A DNA stretch of 62,876 nucleotides from CAG-791 sp963605745 (lineage in GTDB: Bacteria; Bacillota; Clostridia; Lachnospirales; Lachnospiraceae): positions 1 through 62,876 of the forward strand of contig CAVCWT010000014.1 of NCBI GenBank assembly GCA_963605745.1. Direction: 5' to 3'. This document shows, one piece after another, positions 17,626 through 26,307 of this stretch. Under the pieces are notes generated by a model that was given only the letters and a program-made list of their open reading frames with translations, was not told the DNA's origin and searched no databases. Made by a program: the position numbers and the translations under genes. Every line of letters begins with the position of its first letter. Positions within the stretch are counted from its first letter, which is position 1.

Positions 17626-18353
17626 AGTTTTTCAATTGCATGATCCGGAATGAGCAGATCCCCATGCTCCTCCAGGTATTGCTCTCTGCCATAAGTGATG
17701 GGCTGCAGAGTACCGAATTCGGAGAGGACAGAAAGCGGTCCGCGCATGGCAGTGACTTCATCGACATCTTTCATTTTAAGGAGCAGCTGATAATTGCCGC
17801 TCTCGCCAAACAGCAGGCTGTCAGCCGTGTACCGTCCCTGGATGCGTTTTGCCGCTTTCAATACCTGATCCATATCGCGGAAGCAATAGAGCCGATTGCA
17901 AAGAGCATATTCCCGAAACTGGCGAAGGGCAGCCTTGGCCTCTTCTGAACTGTGGTTGTGAGATACTGCGGGAGCCGATTCATTGCAAGATGATTCACCG
18001 GCATGACCGGTCAGGGAATGCAGCAACTGTTCAAAGGCACTGGCGGCCTTTCCCTGCTGCCCGATGGATGGCGCAAAATTAGAGAATCTGGTATCCAGTT
18101 CCTCCGGGTTTTCAACCTTTGTGACAATGAGAACAATCGTGCCGCCCTGCAGGGGGACGGCCTCAATCATGAGAGGGATATTCTCTGCCTCAAAGCCCAC
18201 CTGAATGGCGGCCTGCTGGAGCATCTCACGAAAGAGATCCTTCGCTTTATCTGTTCCGTATGCCAGCTCGCTGAGCTGAATCTGTCTTGCGGCAAGGTCA
18301 TCACGGGTTAGTGTGAATCGTACCTGGTTGTCACTGATCTTTTCGATCTTCAT
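17610..18353 (-). CDS. mecA: Adaptor protein MecA
   Basis: A 247-residue adaptor that delivers substrates to the ClpC/ClpP protease; in Bacillus it controls competence and other regulators. The N-terminal domain begins MKIEKISDNQVRFTLTRDDL, typical of MecA, followed by a poorly conserved linker (about 115-145) and the C-terminal ClpC-binding domain ending in acidic and aromatic residues. The frame stays open upstream, but ATG 18353 matches the family start and has GGAGGG about 11 bases before it. No clpC is present in the window. Confidence 0.9.
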   Translation of the reverse strand: MKIEKISDNQVRFTLTRDDLAARQIQLSELAYGTDKAKDLFREMLQQAAIQVGFEAENIPLMIEAVPLQGGTIVLIVTKVENPEELDTRFSNFAPSIGQQGKAASAFEQLLHSLTGHAGESSCNESAPAVSHNHSSEEAKAALRQFREYALCNRLYCFRDMDQVLKAAKRIQGRYTADSLLFGESGNYQLLLKMKDVDEVTAMRGPLSVLSEFGTLQPITYGREQYLEEHGDLLIPDHAIEKLAAFA

Positions 18354-18390
18354 AATCAGAATCCCTCCCCTCTGTTTTATGGTTGGTAAT

Positions 18391-18420
18391 AGTTTAGCGA
18401 CTGGGGGCAACCTGCGTCAA
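18391..18420 (-). promoter_or_regulatory. Promoter for mecA
   Basis: On the minus strand, TTGACG and TAAACT are spaced by 18 bases. The predicted transcription start is about 30 bases before mecA. Confidence 0.45.
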
Positions 18421-19266
18421 TGAGGTTATAAAAAGTTCATAGATTGCATAGCATTCTGCTGCTGGCTGGCGCATGGTTGATATCACATTCTGTTGCAGCC
18501 CTGTTTGCGACGAGCGTTCAGGGATAGGAGAATCTTTAAAAAGATGAAATTTTGCACGGATGGGGGATTGAAATGCGCAAACGAATCTGATACTGTTGCT
18601 TTAGCCGAAAGGGTTCGGAAATCTGGGCATCGAAAAGGGGGCGATGAAACCATATTCCCGTCCGATATTCCTATCTACACTTTTTTCAAAGACATCATTT
18701 CAAAAAGGTTTTCACTACACTTTTGAGATAAAGGCAGTTCCTCGACAGAAATTAAAAAACACAATTACAATTACAGATTACAAAAAACTCGTTCATGAAC
18801 GAATCTACTATTTAAGAAGCAAGGGCAGACTTCAGAGTGCTTACGCCTTGTATGGGCATCTGCGCGCAAATCCAGACACAGTGCGATCAAGCATATCATG
18901 GTACGAGACGGGAAATGGCTTATTGGGACATACTTGCGGGTCCTGATGAGCGGATGATACGCAAGAATTACAGGTGTGTGCTGCACCTTTTCGGCAGGAA
19001 CCAGGGAGCACCGACAGAATTCCCACGGACAGAATTCCTTCTGGCTCTCGCGTTCCGACCATCTGTACAGCTGCTAAGAGCAGCTAGTATCTGCATCTGA
19101 TCGACTCCACTCCATATCTATAGCCATAATGGGTCAATGTGGCGCAGCAATCGTTCACATGGTCCCTTTCTTCTGCCCGGGTTCCTGCCGCGGCATATTC
19201 GGAAAAGGGGAAAGGACGGCTGCTGCGCTGTCTTTTATATGCGGGGTTCTGAACCGCAGACAGATT
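18421..19266. other. 846-bp interval without a recognisable gene
   Basis: This stretch looks more AT-rich than its neighbours, especially 18660-18830. Short open frames exist (for example 18493-18726, 18644-18946 and 18837-19100, plus strand), but none has a convincing ribosome site or a family I recognise. The peptide from 18644 ends in a plausible-looking segment (DYKKLVHERIYYLRSKG), and the reading frame that continues at 18837 could be a decayed continuation. A 14-bp palindrome TCGTTCATGAACGA lies at 18789-18802. It may be a degraded insertion or may hide a structured RNA. Confidence 0.4.
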
Positions 19267-19275
19267 TGCTATAAT
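19267..19275 (+). promoter_or_regulatory. Extended -10 promoter for the GH18 gene
   Basis: TGC followed by consensus TATAAT, with a weak -35 (TTCTGA) 17 bases upstream. The predicted leader is about 115 nt. Confidence 0.55.
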
Positions 19276-19395
19276 ACAGCTGTTGCATAGGGAATATGAG
19301 GAATGCGGGAGCACAAAGTGCGCAGCAATCCGGGTGCCATGGGGCATAAGAGCTTTTGTCCTTGGTACCACACGATGAACGAGCCTGGAGAGCAC

Positions 19396-21483
19396 ATGGA
19401 TTCTAGATATACGAATTTCCCAAGCGATGGGGATGAGTACGGATATGGTATGTCAGACAGCGGATACGGAGATTCTTACGTTGATGAGTATGATGCATAC
19501 GGAGAAGATGGCTATCGTACGAGCCAATATGAGGACAACTATGCCGGAGATTACGGATATTCCGATGACCCGGAGGAGATATATGATGCATACGATGCAT
19601 ATGACACCTATGACGAATATGAAAAAAAAGAACGAAAAGTGAACCGTTCTGCCGGCCGTAAAGGAGGCAAAAAAACGAGCGGTCGCCGGCGTAGCAGCGA
19701 TGCGACAGCGTCTTCGAAACGGAAAGCTTCGTCCGGGAACTCCGGAAGGCGCAGGAAGAAGAAAAAGAAATCCTCGCCGGTACTGGTGGTGGCGATTCTG
19801 TTGTTTTTACTGGTGGCAGCCTTTGGAGCCAAGCTCTTCCTGGACAAATATTCCTACTCTACGGAGCAGGCAGATCTGTCAGAGGCCTTCGGCGTGCAGG
19901 GCGAGGACGATGTTCCGATTGTGTGGGGAAATGAGCTGTCGGAGATTCATGCCAAGCGTGTGAACGGCGTGGACTATATGAAGCTGAGCGACGTGAAATC
20001 GCAGCTCAATGACCGCTTTTATTATGGCAGGCAAAATGCATCCGATGAAACAGGGATGATTATTTACTGCTTCCCGTCGGACAAGATTGTAACGGTGGTC
20101 GGCTCGCAGACCGTAACCATGGACGATGGGTCGTCACAGACGCTGGATTACGCACCGGCGATGCGTGTTGATGGTGAAATCTATCTGGCGCTGAACTTTG
20201 TAAAGCAGTATACGAATTTTGAGATGACGGCATACGAGAATCCGTATCGCCTGCAGATTGACAGCAGCTGGGAAACACAGACAGTGGCAACGATCAAGCG
20301 TAAGACGCAGATTCGTACCTCCGGAGGTATCAAGAGCGCAGTAAAAGAGCAGGTGGAAAAGGGCGAGCAGGTGACGGTTCTGGAGCAGATGGAGACCTGG
20401 TCCAAGGTCAAGTCAGCAGATTCTGTCATCGGTTATGTTGAGAATAAAAAGCTCTCGGATATTCATGAGGAAGAGCAGACTGCAGTAACGGATTACAGCG
20501 AACCGGAATATACCCATCAGACAGTGGAAGGCAAGATTAACATGGCATTCCACAACGTGTGGGGGGCACAGGGGAACGTAACTCTGACCTCGTATATGGC
20601 CCAGACAAAGAGTGTGAATGTGATTGCACCGACCTGGTACTGGGTCAGCGACAACAACGGAAATGTGGAAAAGGCGGCAACACAGGAATATGTGACACAG
20701 GCGCATAATCTGGGCTGCCAGGTATGGGCCGTTGTAGATAATATCAACTCTACATCGCTGCAGCAGCTGGACAATCACACGTTTTTGACAACACTGGATT
20801 CCCGTACGAATCTGATCAACCAGCTGATGGAGGAACAGGGCACCTACGGCTTTGAAGGAATCAACGTCGATTTTGAGCAGATTCCTTCGGAATACGGAGA
20901 TGACTACATTGAATTCATCCGGGAACTGTCCATTGCCTGCAGAAAGGCGGGCGTGATCCTGTCGGTGGATAACTATCCGTACTATGAATACAATTATCAT
21001 TACGATCTGGAGGAACAGAGCCTTTTTGCGGATTATCTGATCGTCATGGGTTATGATGAGCATTATGCAGGCAGTCAGGAAGCCGGCAGTGTGGCTTCCA
21101 TCACATACGTGACAGAGGGCATTCAAAGAGCTCTGAATGCAGGAGTTGCCAAAGATCGCCTGATCAATGCCGTGCCGTTCTACACCAGAGTATGGAAAAC
21201 AGAAAACGGCAGCGTTACCTCGTCAGCACTTGGAATGGCAGACGTTCAGTCCTATATGGCAGAGCATGGAATGACAGCAAGCTGGGATGCGAGCACCGGG
21301 CAGAACTATGCAGAAACGACAGAAAACGGAACGCTGATTCAGATCTGGGTGGAGGATGCACAGTCACTGCAGCAAAAACTGGATGTCATGCAGAGCTTTG
21401 ATATCAAGGGTGTGGCAGAATGGAAGCTGCAGTTCGAAACCGCGGATGTCTGGGATGAGATCGCCAATTATATGAATCAGTAG
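19396..21483 (+). CDS. Membrane-anchored GH18-family wall hydrolase with Tyr/Asp-rich tail
   Basis: A 695-residue type II membrane protein. Residues 1-78 are very acidic and hold 17 tyrosines in the first 75 residues (phrases such as YDAYDAYDTYDEY). Residues 79-126 are strongly basic and end in RRRKKKKK, and the transmembrane helix is at about 127-149. Outside the membrane follow a copper-amine-oxidase-like N domain (about 185-295), an SH3-like domain (about 297-350) and a GH18 barrel (about 375-690). The catalytic motif GINVDFEQ places the acid at E494. The architecture resembles spore or wall glucosaminidases of the SleL/YdhD type. The start at ATG 19396 is favoured by CTGGAG upstream; M at 19375 is possible. 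Confidence 0.85.
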   Translation: MDSRYTNFPSDGDEYGYGMSDSGYGDSYVDEYDAYGEDGYRTSQYEDNYAGDYGYSDDPEEIYDAYDAYDTYDEYEKKERKVNRSAGRKGGKKTSGRRRSSDATASSKRKASSGNSGRRRKKKKKSSPVLVVAILLFLLVAAFGAKLFLDKYSYSTEQADLSEAFGVQGEDDVPIVWGNELSEIHAKRVNGVDYMKLSDVKSQLNDRFYYGRQNASDETGMIIYCFPSDKIVTVVGSQTVTMDDGSSQTLDYAPAMRVDGEIYLALNFVKQYTNFEMTAYENPYRLQIDSSWETQTVATIKRKTQIRTSGGIKSAVKEQVEKGEQVTVLEQMETWSKVKSADSVIGYVENKKLSDIHEEEQTAVTDYSEPEYTHQTVEGKINMAFHNVWGAQGNVTLTSYMAQTKSVNVIAPTWYWVSDNNGNVEKAATQEYVTQAHNLGCQVWAVVDNINSTSLQQLDNHTFLTTLDSRTNLINQLMEEQGTYGFEGINVDFEQIPSEYGDDYIEFIRELSIACRKAGVILSVDNYPYYEYNYHYDLEEQSLFADYLIVMGYDEHYAGSQEAGSVASITYVTEGIQRALNAGVAKDRLINAVPFYTRVWKTENGSVTSSALGMADVQSYMAEHGMTASWDASTGQNYAETTENGTLIQIWVEDAQSLQQKLDVMQSFDIKGVAEWKLQFETADVWDEIANYMNQ

Positions 21484-21512
21484 GCCTGGTACAGTTATTT
21501 TGCAAATGCTGG
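21484..21512 (+). repeat. Family B repeat fragment (B4)
   Basis: CTGGTACAGTTATTTTGCAAATGCT matches the family B segment CTGGTCAGTTATTTTGCAAACGCT with one inserted base and one change. It starts within a few bases of the GH18 stop codon. Confidence 0.7.
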
Positions 21513-21573
21513 ACGGGTAAACTTTGAGGCTAGGCGATGGGGAATGGATTCCTCATGAAAAGAAGGTGTGAAA

Positions 21574-22680
21574 GTGCATACACAGTTTGTGTCAATGACA
21601 GAGGACAAGATCGACCGGGCCGCCATTTGTGAGGCGGGAAGGATTCTGCGAGAGGGCGGACTGGTTGCATTTCCGACCGAAACAGTATACGGACTCGGAG
21701 GGGATGCCTTAAACCCGGAGTCCTCGAAAAAGATCTACGCGGCAAAGGGACGTCCCTCAGACAATCCTCTGATTGTGCATGTCTGCCGGTGGGAGGACAT
21801 TCCGCCGATTGTTAAGGAGATTCCGAAGGAGGCCAGGCTCCTGGCAGATGCATTCTGGCCGGGACCTTTGACAATGATTTTCAGGAAGGGAGAGAAGGTC
21901 CCTTATGAAACAACAGGAGGCATGGATACGGTGGCAATCCGTTTCCCCGGCAATCGCATTGCGCAGGCGCTGATTCAGGAGGCCGGCGGTTATATTGCAG
22001 CCCCTTCTGCCAATCGATCGGGAAGACCCTCCCCGACCATTGCCGAGTATTGCCGGGAGGATCTGGACGGGCGGATTGAGATGATCATCGATGGCGGAGA
22101 GGTAGGAATCGGGCTCGAGTCTACCATTATTGACTTGACGGAGCCGCAGCCGATGATTTTGAGACCTGGTTTTATTACGCAGGAAATGCTGGTCAAAACG
22201 CTGGGAACGGTGGATGTGGATCGAACGATTCTGTCTGCAGATTCCAAGGAAAAACCGAAGGCTCCCGGAATGAAGTACCGTCATTATGCACCCAGAGGTG
22301 ATCTGACCATTGTAGACGGACCCATGGAAAAGGTGACGGCCTATATTAATGAGGAACTGGAAAAGGCAAAACAAAACGGTGCAAAAACCGGTGTGATCTG
22401 CACAGATGAAACGGAGAAAATCTACAGGGCGGATTGTGTTCACAGCGCCGGCAGCAGGTCGGATGAAAATGAGATTGCAAGAGAACTGTTCCGGATTCTG
22501 CGTGAGTTTGATGATGAAGGCTGCACAGTGATGTTCTCGGAATCGTTCTCCGACGAAGAGATCGGCTCGCAGGAGATCCAGAATTCCAGGGGAACGCAAG
22601 GCTCCTTGCAGGGCGGCATGGGAATGGCAATTATGAACCGGCTGATGAAGGCGGCAGGACAGAAGGTAGTACATCTGTAA
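21574..22680 (+). CDS. tsaC: Threonylcarbamoyl-AMP synthase, Sua5 type
   Basis: A 368-residue enzyme that makes threonylcarbamoyl-AMP from threonine, bicarbonate and ATP for the t6A modification of tRNA. The YrdC domain covers residues 10-205: EGGLVAFPTETVYGLGGDA, KGRPSDNPLIVHV, SANRSGRPSPT and GLESTIID. A Sua5 C-terminal domain follows (PGMKYRHYAP linker, then about 110 residues). Its length marks it as Sua5 rather than short TsaC. GTG 21574 is preferred because AGAAGG lies 7 bases before it; GTG 21568 would be only 1 base from that site. Confidence 0.93.
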   Translation: MHTQFVSMTEDKIDRAAICEAGRILREGGLVAFPTETVYGLGGDALNPESSKKIYAAKGRPSDNPLIVHVCRWEDIPPIVKEIPKEARLLADAFWPGPLTMIFRKGEKVPYETTGGMDTVAIRFPGNRIAQALIQEAGGYIAAPSANRSGRPSPTIAEYCREDLDGRIEMIIDGGEVGIGLESTIIDLTEPQPMILRPGFITQEMLVKTLGTVDVDRTILSADSKEKPKAPGMKYRHYAPRGDLTIVDGPMEKVTAYINEELEKAKQNGAKTGVICTDETEKIYRADCVHSAGSRSDENEIARELFRILREFDDEGCTVMFSESFSDEEIGSQEIQNSRGTQGSLQGGMGMAIMNRLMKAAGQKVVHL

Positions 22681-22773
22681 AAGGATGAAGAGGATTTCAA
22701 TAGATTGCATTAACAAAGTGATGAAAACCCCAAAAGCCCCACACCAACGGCTTTTGATGATGGAGGAAGGAAG

Positions 22774-23220
22774 ATGACAATTGCAATTGCGAGTGATCAC
22801 GGCGGATTTGATCTGAAGGAGACGGTGATGCAGCACCTGAAGGAACAAGGCTATGAGATAAAGGATTTCGGAACCTACAGCAAAGAGTCCTGCGATTATC
22901 CGGATTATGCGGGCCCTGCGGCAGAGGCGGTTGCAAAGGGAGAGGCCGAGAAAGGAATTGTGATCTGTACTACAGGAATCGGCGTGTCCATTACAGCCAA
23001 TAAGGTTGCGGGAATTCGATGCGCATTATGCCATGATGTTACGACAGCTCGACTCACCAGAGAGCATAATGATGCCAATGTTCTGTCCATTGGGGCTGGT
23101 GTTGTGGGCGAAAATGTAGCTTTGGATATTGTAGATACCTTCCTTACCACGGCATTTTCCGGGGGAGAACGTCACACAAGAAGAGTAACAAAGATTGCAG
23201 AATACGATAAAAAGCGGTAA
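22774..23220 (+). CDS. rpiB: Ribose-5-phosphate isomerase B
   Basis: A 148-residue RpiB/LacAB-family isomerase that interconverts ribulose-5-phosphate and ribose-5-phosphate. The start IAIASDHGGFDLKE, the catalytic cysteine in CTTGIGVSI, and the GIRCALCHDVTTARLTREHNDANVL region are diagnostic. GGAGGAAGG precedes ATG 22774. The rpiB-upp-dCMP deaminase order groups ribose and pyrimidine salvage. A weak hairpin CAAAAGCC/GGCTTTTG lies at 22731-22756 just upstream. Confidence 0.95.
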   Translation: MTIAIASDHGGFDLKETVMQHLKEQGYEIKDFGTYSKESCDYPDYAGPAAEAVAKGEAEKGIVICTTGIGVSITANKVAGIRCALCHDVTTARLTREHNDANVLSIGAGVVGENVALDIVDTFLTTAFSGGERHTRRVTKIAEYDKKR

Positions 23221-23295
23221 AAAGATAGGAAAGCAATATCATAGCAGCACACATTCAGAACATAAAAAGAGCATCCGTACAAGGAGGATAAGGAA

Positions 23296-23925
23296 ATGGC
23301 AAAGGTTGTGGTAATGGATCATCCGTTGATTCAGCATAAGATTGGATTTATTCGCAGACGTACGACAGGAACAAAGGCTTTCCGTGAGACTGTTGGAGAG
23401 ATTGCGATGCTCCTTTGCTATGAGGCAACCAGAGATCTGGAGCTGGCGGATGTGGAGATTGATACACCGGTAGCACATTGTACGGCAAAAGAGCTCAGAG
23501 GCAAGAAGCTGGCTGTTGTTCCGATTCTTCGTGCAGGCCTCGGAATGGTTGACGGCATGCTCAAAATGATTCCTGCGGCAAAGGTTGGTCATATCGGAAT
23601 GTATCGCGATCCGGAAACACTAAAGCCGGTGGAGTACTATTGCAAGCTTCCGGCAGACAGCGCAGAGCGTGAGGTGTTCGTGGTAGATCCTATGCTGGCA
23701 ACCGGCGGCTCTTCGGTAGACGCTGTGACACAGCTGAAAAAACATGGCTGCGAGAAAATTCATTTCCTGTGCATTATTGCAGCGCCGGAAGGTGTGAAAG
23801 CCTTTACGGAGGCACATCCTGATGTAGATCTGTATATCGGAGCACTGGATGATCATCTGAACGAGCATGGATATATTATTCCTGGTCTTGGTGATGCGGG
23901 CGATCGTATTTTTGGTACGAAATAA
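23296..23925 (+). CDS. upp: Uracil phosphoribosyltransferase
   Basis: A 209-residue enzyme that converts uracil and PRPP to UMP. It shows LLCYEATRDL, the VPILRAGLGMVDGM loop, the PRPP-binding VVDPMLATGGSSVDA and the uracil-binding YIGALDDHLNEHGYIIPGLGDAGDR (about residues 183-207). The length is standard. An AAGGAGG site lies before ATG 23296. The PRPP it needs is made by the prs gene at 36062-37264. Confidence 0.97.
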   Translation: MAKVVVMDHPLIQHKIGFIRRRTTGTKAFRETVGEIAMLLCYEATRDLELADVEIDTPVAHCTAKELRGKKLAVVPILRAGLGMVDGMLKMIPAAKVGHIGMYRDPETLKPVEYYCKLPADSAEREVFVVDPMLATGGSSVDAVTQLKKHGCEKIHFLCIIAAPEGVKAFTEAHPDVDLYIGALDDHLNEHGYIIPGLGDAGDRIFGTK

Positions 23926-23937
23926 AGGGGATATGTG

Positions 23938-24423
23938 ATGTCGGCAAAAAGAACCGATTATATTTCCTGGGATGAGTATTTTATGGGAGTGGCGCAGCTG
24001 GCAGGAATGCGCTCCAAGGATCCCAACACACAGGTTGGATCCTGCATCGTCAGCAAGGAACAGAAGATTCTGTCCATCGGATACAACGGCATGCCCAGGG
24101 GCTGCAGCGATGATGAGTTCCCGTGGGACAGGGAAGGCAAGCCACTGATGACCAAGTATCCTTTTGTGACGCACAGTGAGCTGAATGCGATTTTGAATTA
24201 TCGCGGAGGATCGCTCGAGGGGGCGACATTATATGTGTCCCTGTTCCCCTGCAATGAGTGTGCGAAGGCAATTATTCAGGCGGGGATTCACAAGGTCATT
24301 TACAAGAGTGACAAGTATGCAGGCTCTGATGGCAACATTGCCAGCAAGAAAATGTTTGATGCAGCCGGCGTTTTGTATGAGCAATATCAGGAAAGCGGGC
24401 GCCGAATCGAACTGACAGTGTAA
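23938..24423 (+). CDS. Deoxycytidylate deaminase
   Basis: A 161-residue zinc deaminase of the dCMP deaminase/ComEB family that supplies dUMP for thymidylate synthesis. The zinc site is HSELNAILN (histidine and catalytic glutamate) and PCNECAKAII (two cysteines). The N-terminal SKDPNTQVGSCIV and GYNGMPRG motifs match the family. ATG 23938 has AAAGGGG 7 bases upstream; the GTG at 23935 is less well placed. It follows upp by 12 bases, so the two pyrimidine salvage genes are probably co-transcribed. Confidence 0.93.
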   Translation: MSAKRTDYISWDEYFMGVAQLAGMRSKDPNTQVGSCIVSKEQKILSIGYNGMPRGCSDDEFPWDREGKPLMTKYPFVTHSELNAILNYRGGSLEGATLYVSLFPCNECAKAIIQAGIHKVIYKSDKYAGSDGNIASKKMFDAAGVLYEQYQESGRRIELTV

Positions 24424-24440
24424 GGAAGTTGATCATTTCC

Positions 24441-25712
24441 ATGATGTTAAAAAGGCGGAACAATCGCCCGAAAAAAGTAAGAAAACAACAGAAGTCAAAA
24501 AAACGATATGGAATGCTCCGGGGAGAACTGCTGCTCTCCGGAGCTCTTGTGGTGCTACTGTCTGCGAAGGTGGCAATGCCGGTTTATGCAACGCAAGAGA
24601 CGCAGGAAGCCCTGAAAAAAGCAAAGGCAGCCGCGAGTCAGACACGGCAGGCTGTTGACGAGGGGCAGGACCAGATTGAGGATCTGGGAAAAACGAAAAC
24701 CGAATTGTCCGATCAGCTGGATGATTACAGCAGTCAGCTCAGCACGTTGTCTGGAAATCTTGCCAGACTCTCGTCACAAATCAGCGACAAAAATACGGAG
24801 ATTGAGGCAAAACAAGAAGAGATTGACAAGACCCAGAAGGAATTGGACGAGGCAATTCAGACGCAGGAAAATCAGTATGAATCCATGAAAAAGCGGATTC
24901 AGTTCATCTACGAAAAGGGAAATGGTTACTACCTGGAAATTCTGCTGCGGTCCAATTCCTACGGAGATCTTCTGAATCGCAGCAATTACATTGAAGCGAT
25001 GAATGAGTATGATCAGAAAACGCTGCAGGCCTATAAGGAAACGGCCAAGGCGGTTTCAGAGAAAAAGGAAGAGCTCGAGGCTGAGCAGGAGGAGCTCGAA
25101 CAGCAGCAGCAGGAACTGGAGAGCCTCCATAACGATGTAAATCAGCAGGCAGAGGCAGTTAACTCCCTTGTGAGTCAAACGGCAGGAGCCTTGAACACGA
25201 CCAACGCACAGATCAGCTCTGCGCAGGATGCTGTGGAGCTGTTGCAGGATCAGCTGAAGGAACAGAACGCAACGGTGTCGGCGCTGGAACAGCAGCTGGC
25301 AGAGGAACGGCGCTTACAGGCATTATCCGATGCCAGTGCGTGGCGCAGTTTATCCAACATCAGCTTTGAAGAAGGAGACCGGACCCTCCTTGCCAATCTG
25401 ATTTACTGTGAGGCAGGAGGAGAGTCCTACCAGGGGCAGGTTGCCGTCGGCGCAGTTGTCATGAACCGATTGATGTCCGGAGCCTTCCCGAATACGGTGT
25501 CCGGCGTGATTTATCAAAAAAACCAGTTCTCTCCGGCGATGTCCGGAAGACTTGCTGTGGCCCTTGCCAACAATGAGGCAACGGACTCCTGCTACCAGGC
25601 AGCAGATGCTGCAATGTCCGGACAGACCAATGTAGGCGATTGCCTGTTTTTCCGCACGCCGATCCCTGAGGTAACACCCAAATATACGATCGGCGGTCAT
25701 ATCTTTTATTAG
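24441..25712 (+). CDS. Exported coiled-coil cell wall hydrolase, SleB domain
   Basis: A 423-residue secreted protein. A basic N-terminus and signal peptide end near the sequence MPVYA-TQ (about residue 50). A long coiled coil rich in Gln, Glu and Lys resembles the PcsB N-terminal domain and spans about 55-295. The C-terminal SleB/CwlJ-type hydrolase_2 domain covers about 305-423, with a probable catalytic Glu in IYCEAGGES and GAVVMNRL following. It likely cleaves peptidoglycan during growth or germination, with the coiled coil acting as regulator. ATG 24441 is chosen; the TTG at 24429 overlaps the AAGGAAG site. Confidence 0.88.
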   Translation: MMLKRRNNRPKKVRKQQKSKKRYGMLRGELLLSGALVVLLSAKVAMPVYATQETQEALKKAKAAASQTRQAVDEGQDQIEDLGKTKTELSDQLDDYSSQLSTLSGNLARLSSQISDKNTEIEAKQEEIDKTQKELDEAIQTQENQYESMKKRIQFIYEKGNGYYLEILLRSNSYGDLLNRSNYIEAMNEYDQKTLQAYKETAKAVSEKKEELEAEQEELEQQQQELESLHNDVNQQAEAVNSLVSQTAGALNTTNAQISSAQDAVELLQDQLKEQNATVSALEQQLAEERRLQALSDASAWRSLSNISFEEGDRTLLANLIYCEAGGESYQGQVAVGAVVMNRLMSGAFPNTVSGVIYQKNQFSPAMSGRLAVALANNEATDSCYQAADAAMSGQTNVGDCLFFRTPIPEVTPKYTIGGHIFY

Positions 25713-25737
25713 GATTTTTGTATCGAATGGGAGTCGA

Positions 25738-25788
25738 AAAGAGACCTCCTGCAGCGGACGCCGTGCATCTGCCGCGGGAGGTCTTTTG
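25738..25788 (+). terminator. Terminator after the wall hydrolase
   Basis: AGACCTCC pairs with GGAGGTCT, with an inner GCAGCGG/CCGCGG-like stem, and the hairpin runs into TTTT. Confidence 0.8.
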
Positions 25789-25908
25789 AGTGCTTCTACA
25801 GCTGATATTTTCGCCGGGATCTGCTGAAGGCTGATGTGTGGGCAGTAACGGCATTATGAAAAAATGATAAACACACGCGTTGTTTGTTGCGGTACATCGT
25901 GCAATTTT

Positions 25909-25916
25909 GTTATGAT
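25909..25916 (+). promoter_or_regulatory. Extended -10 promoter of the atp operon
   Basis: TATGAT at 25911-25916 is preceded by TGT; TTGCGG at 25887-25892 is a partial -35 at 18 bases. Transcription would start near 25923, about 35 bases before the leader ORF. Confidence 0.5.
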
Positions 25917-25957
25917 ACACTCGTTAGCATCAGCTAAGAAACAGGAAAGGCTGATGA

Positions 25958-26020
25958 ATGCATGATAGATTTAACAGGAATGAAAATGACGGAAGACACT
26001 GGCTCCGAGAAATGAAATGA
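25958..26020 (+). CDS. Putative 20-residue leader peptide of the atp operon
   Basis: A short ORF starting MHDRFNRNEN and ending REMK. It has AGGAAAGG 7 bases before its ATG, which is the best ribosome site in the interval. Its TGA overlaps the ATG of atpZ in an ATGA arrangement. atpZ has no Shine-Dalgarno sequence of its own, and all in-frame starts upstream are blocked by stops. The simplest reading is that translation of this peptide delivers ribosomes to atpZ. A second, out-of-frame mini-ORF at 25962-26015 is possible. No homologue is recognisable. Confidence 0.4.
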   Translation: MHDRFNRNENDGRHWLREMK

Positions 26021-26280
26021 TTCGAGATTTTTCTGCATTGATTCGCAATATATCCTTGATCGGACAGCTGGGGTTGTCACTGGTGACACCGGTTCTGATG
26101 TGCCTTTTGGGCGGCTATTTTCTGGTGACGCGTCTGGGGATTGGTCTGTGGATTTATATTCCGGCCCTGATCCTGGGACTGGGGGCCTCCTTTATGACGG
26201 CCTACAAGGTTTACCTGTCTGCAACACGCAGGAAAGCAGATGAAAAGAAAGCCCCTGTCGCATTTAACCGTCATTATTAA
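26017..26280 (+). CDS. atpZ: AtpZ/AtpI-type ATP synthase accessory protein
   Basis: An 87-residue protein with two transmembrane helices (about 14-36 and 42-65) joined by a short loop, with a basic C-terminus. In Firmicutes this small protein precedes AtpI and is linked to c-ring assembly or magnesium handling. The conserved glycine pattern GGYFLVTRLGIG fits the AtpZ family. It lacks a ribosome site and its ATG overlaps the stop of the leader ORF. Assignment rests on size, topology and position. Confidence 0.75.
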   Translation: MIRDFSALIRNISLIGQLGLSLVTPVLMCLLGGYFLVTRLGIGLWIYIPALILGLGASFMTAYKVYLSATRRKADEKKAPVAFNRHY

Positions 26281-26307
26281 GCAGAAACGAGTGGAACGAG
26301 GAGTGGA

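Noticed and set aside
18789..18802. LexA/DinR box from TCGTTCATGAACGA
   Set aside because: The Firmicutes SOS box is CGAAC-N4-GTTCG; here the half-sites are in the opposite order, and no SOS gene follows.
18644..18946. 100-residue ORF as a real gene
   Set aside because: No ribosome site, unusual composition and no recognisable family; kept only as part of the unexplained interval.
18942..18972. Possible hammerhead ribozyme core (CTGATGAG with a small stem)
   Set aside because: The required GAAA after stem II is AAGAA, and no stem I/III partner with the cleavage triplet is visible.
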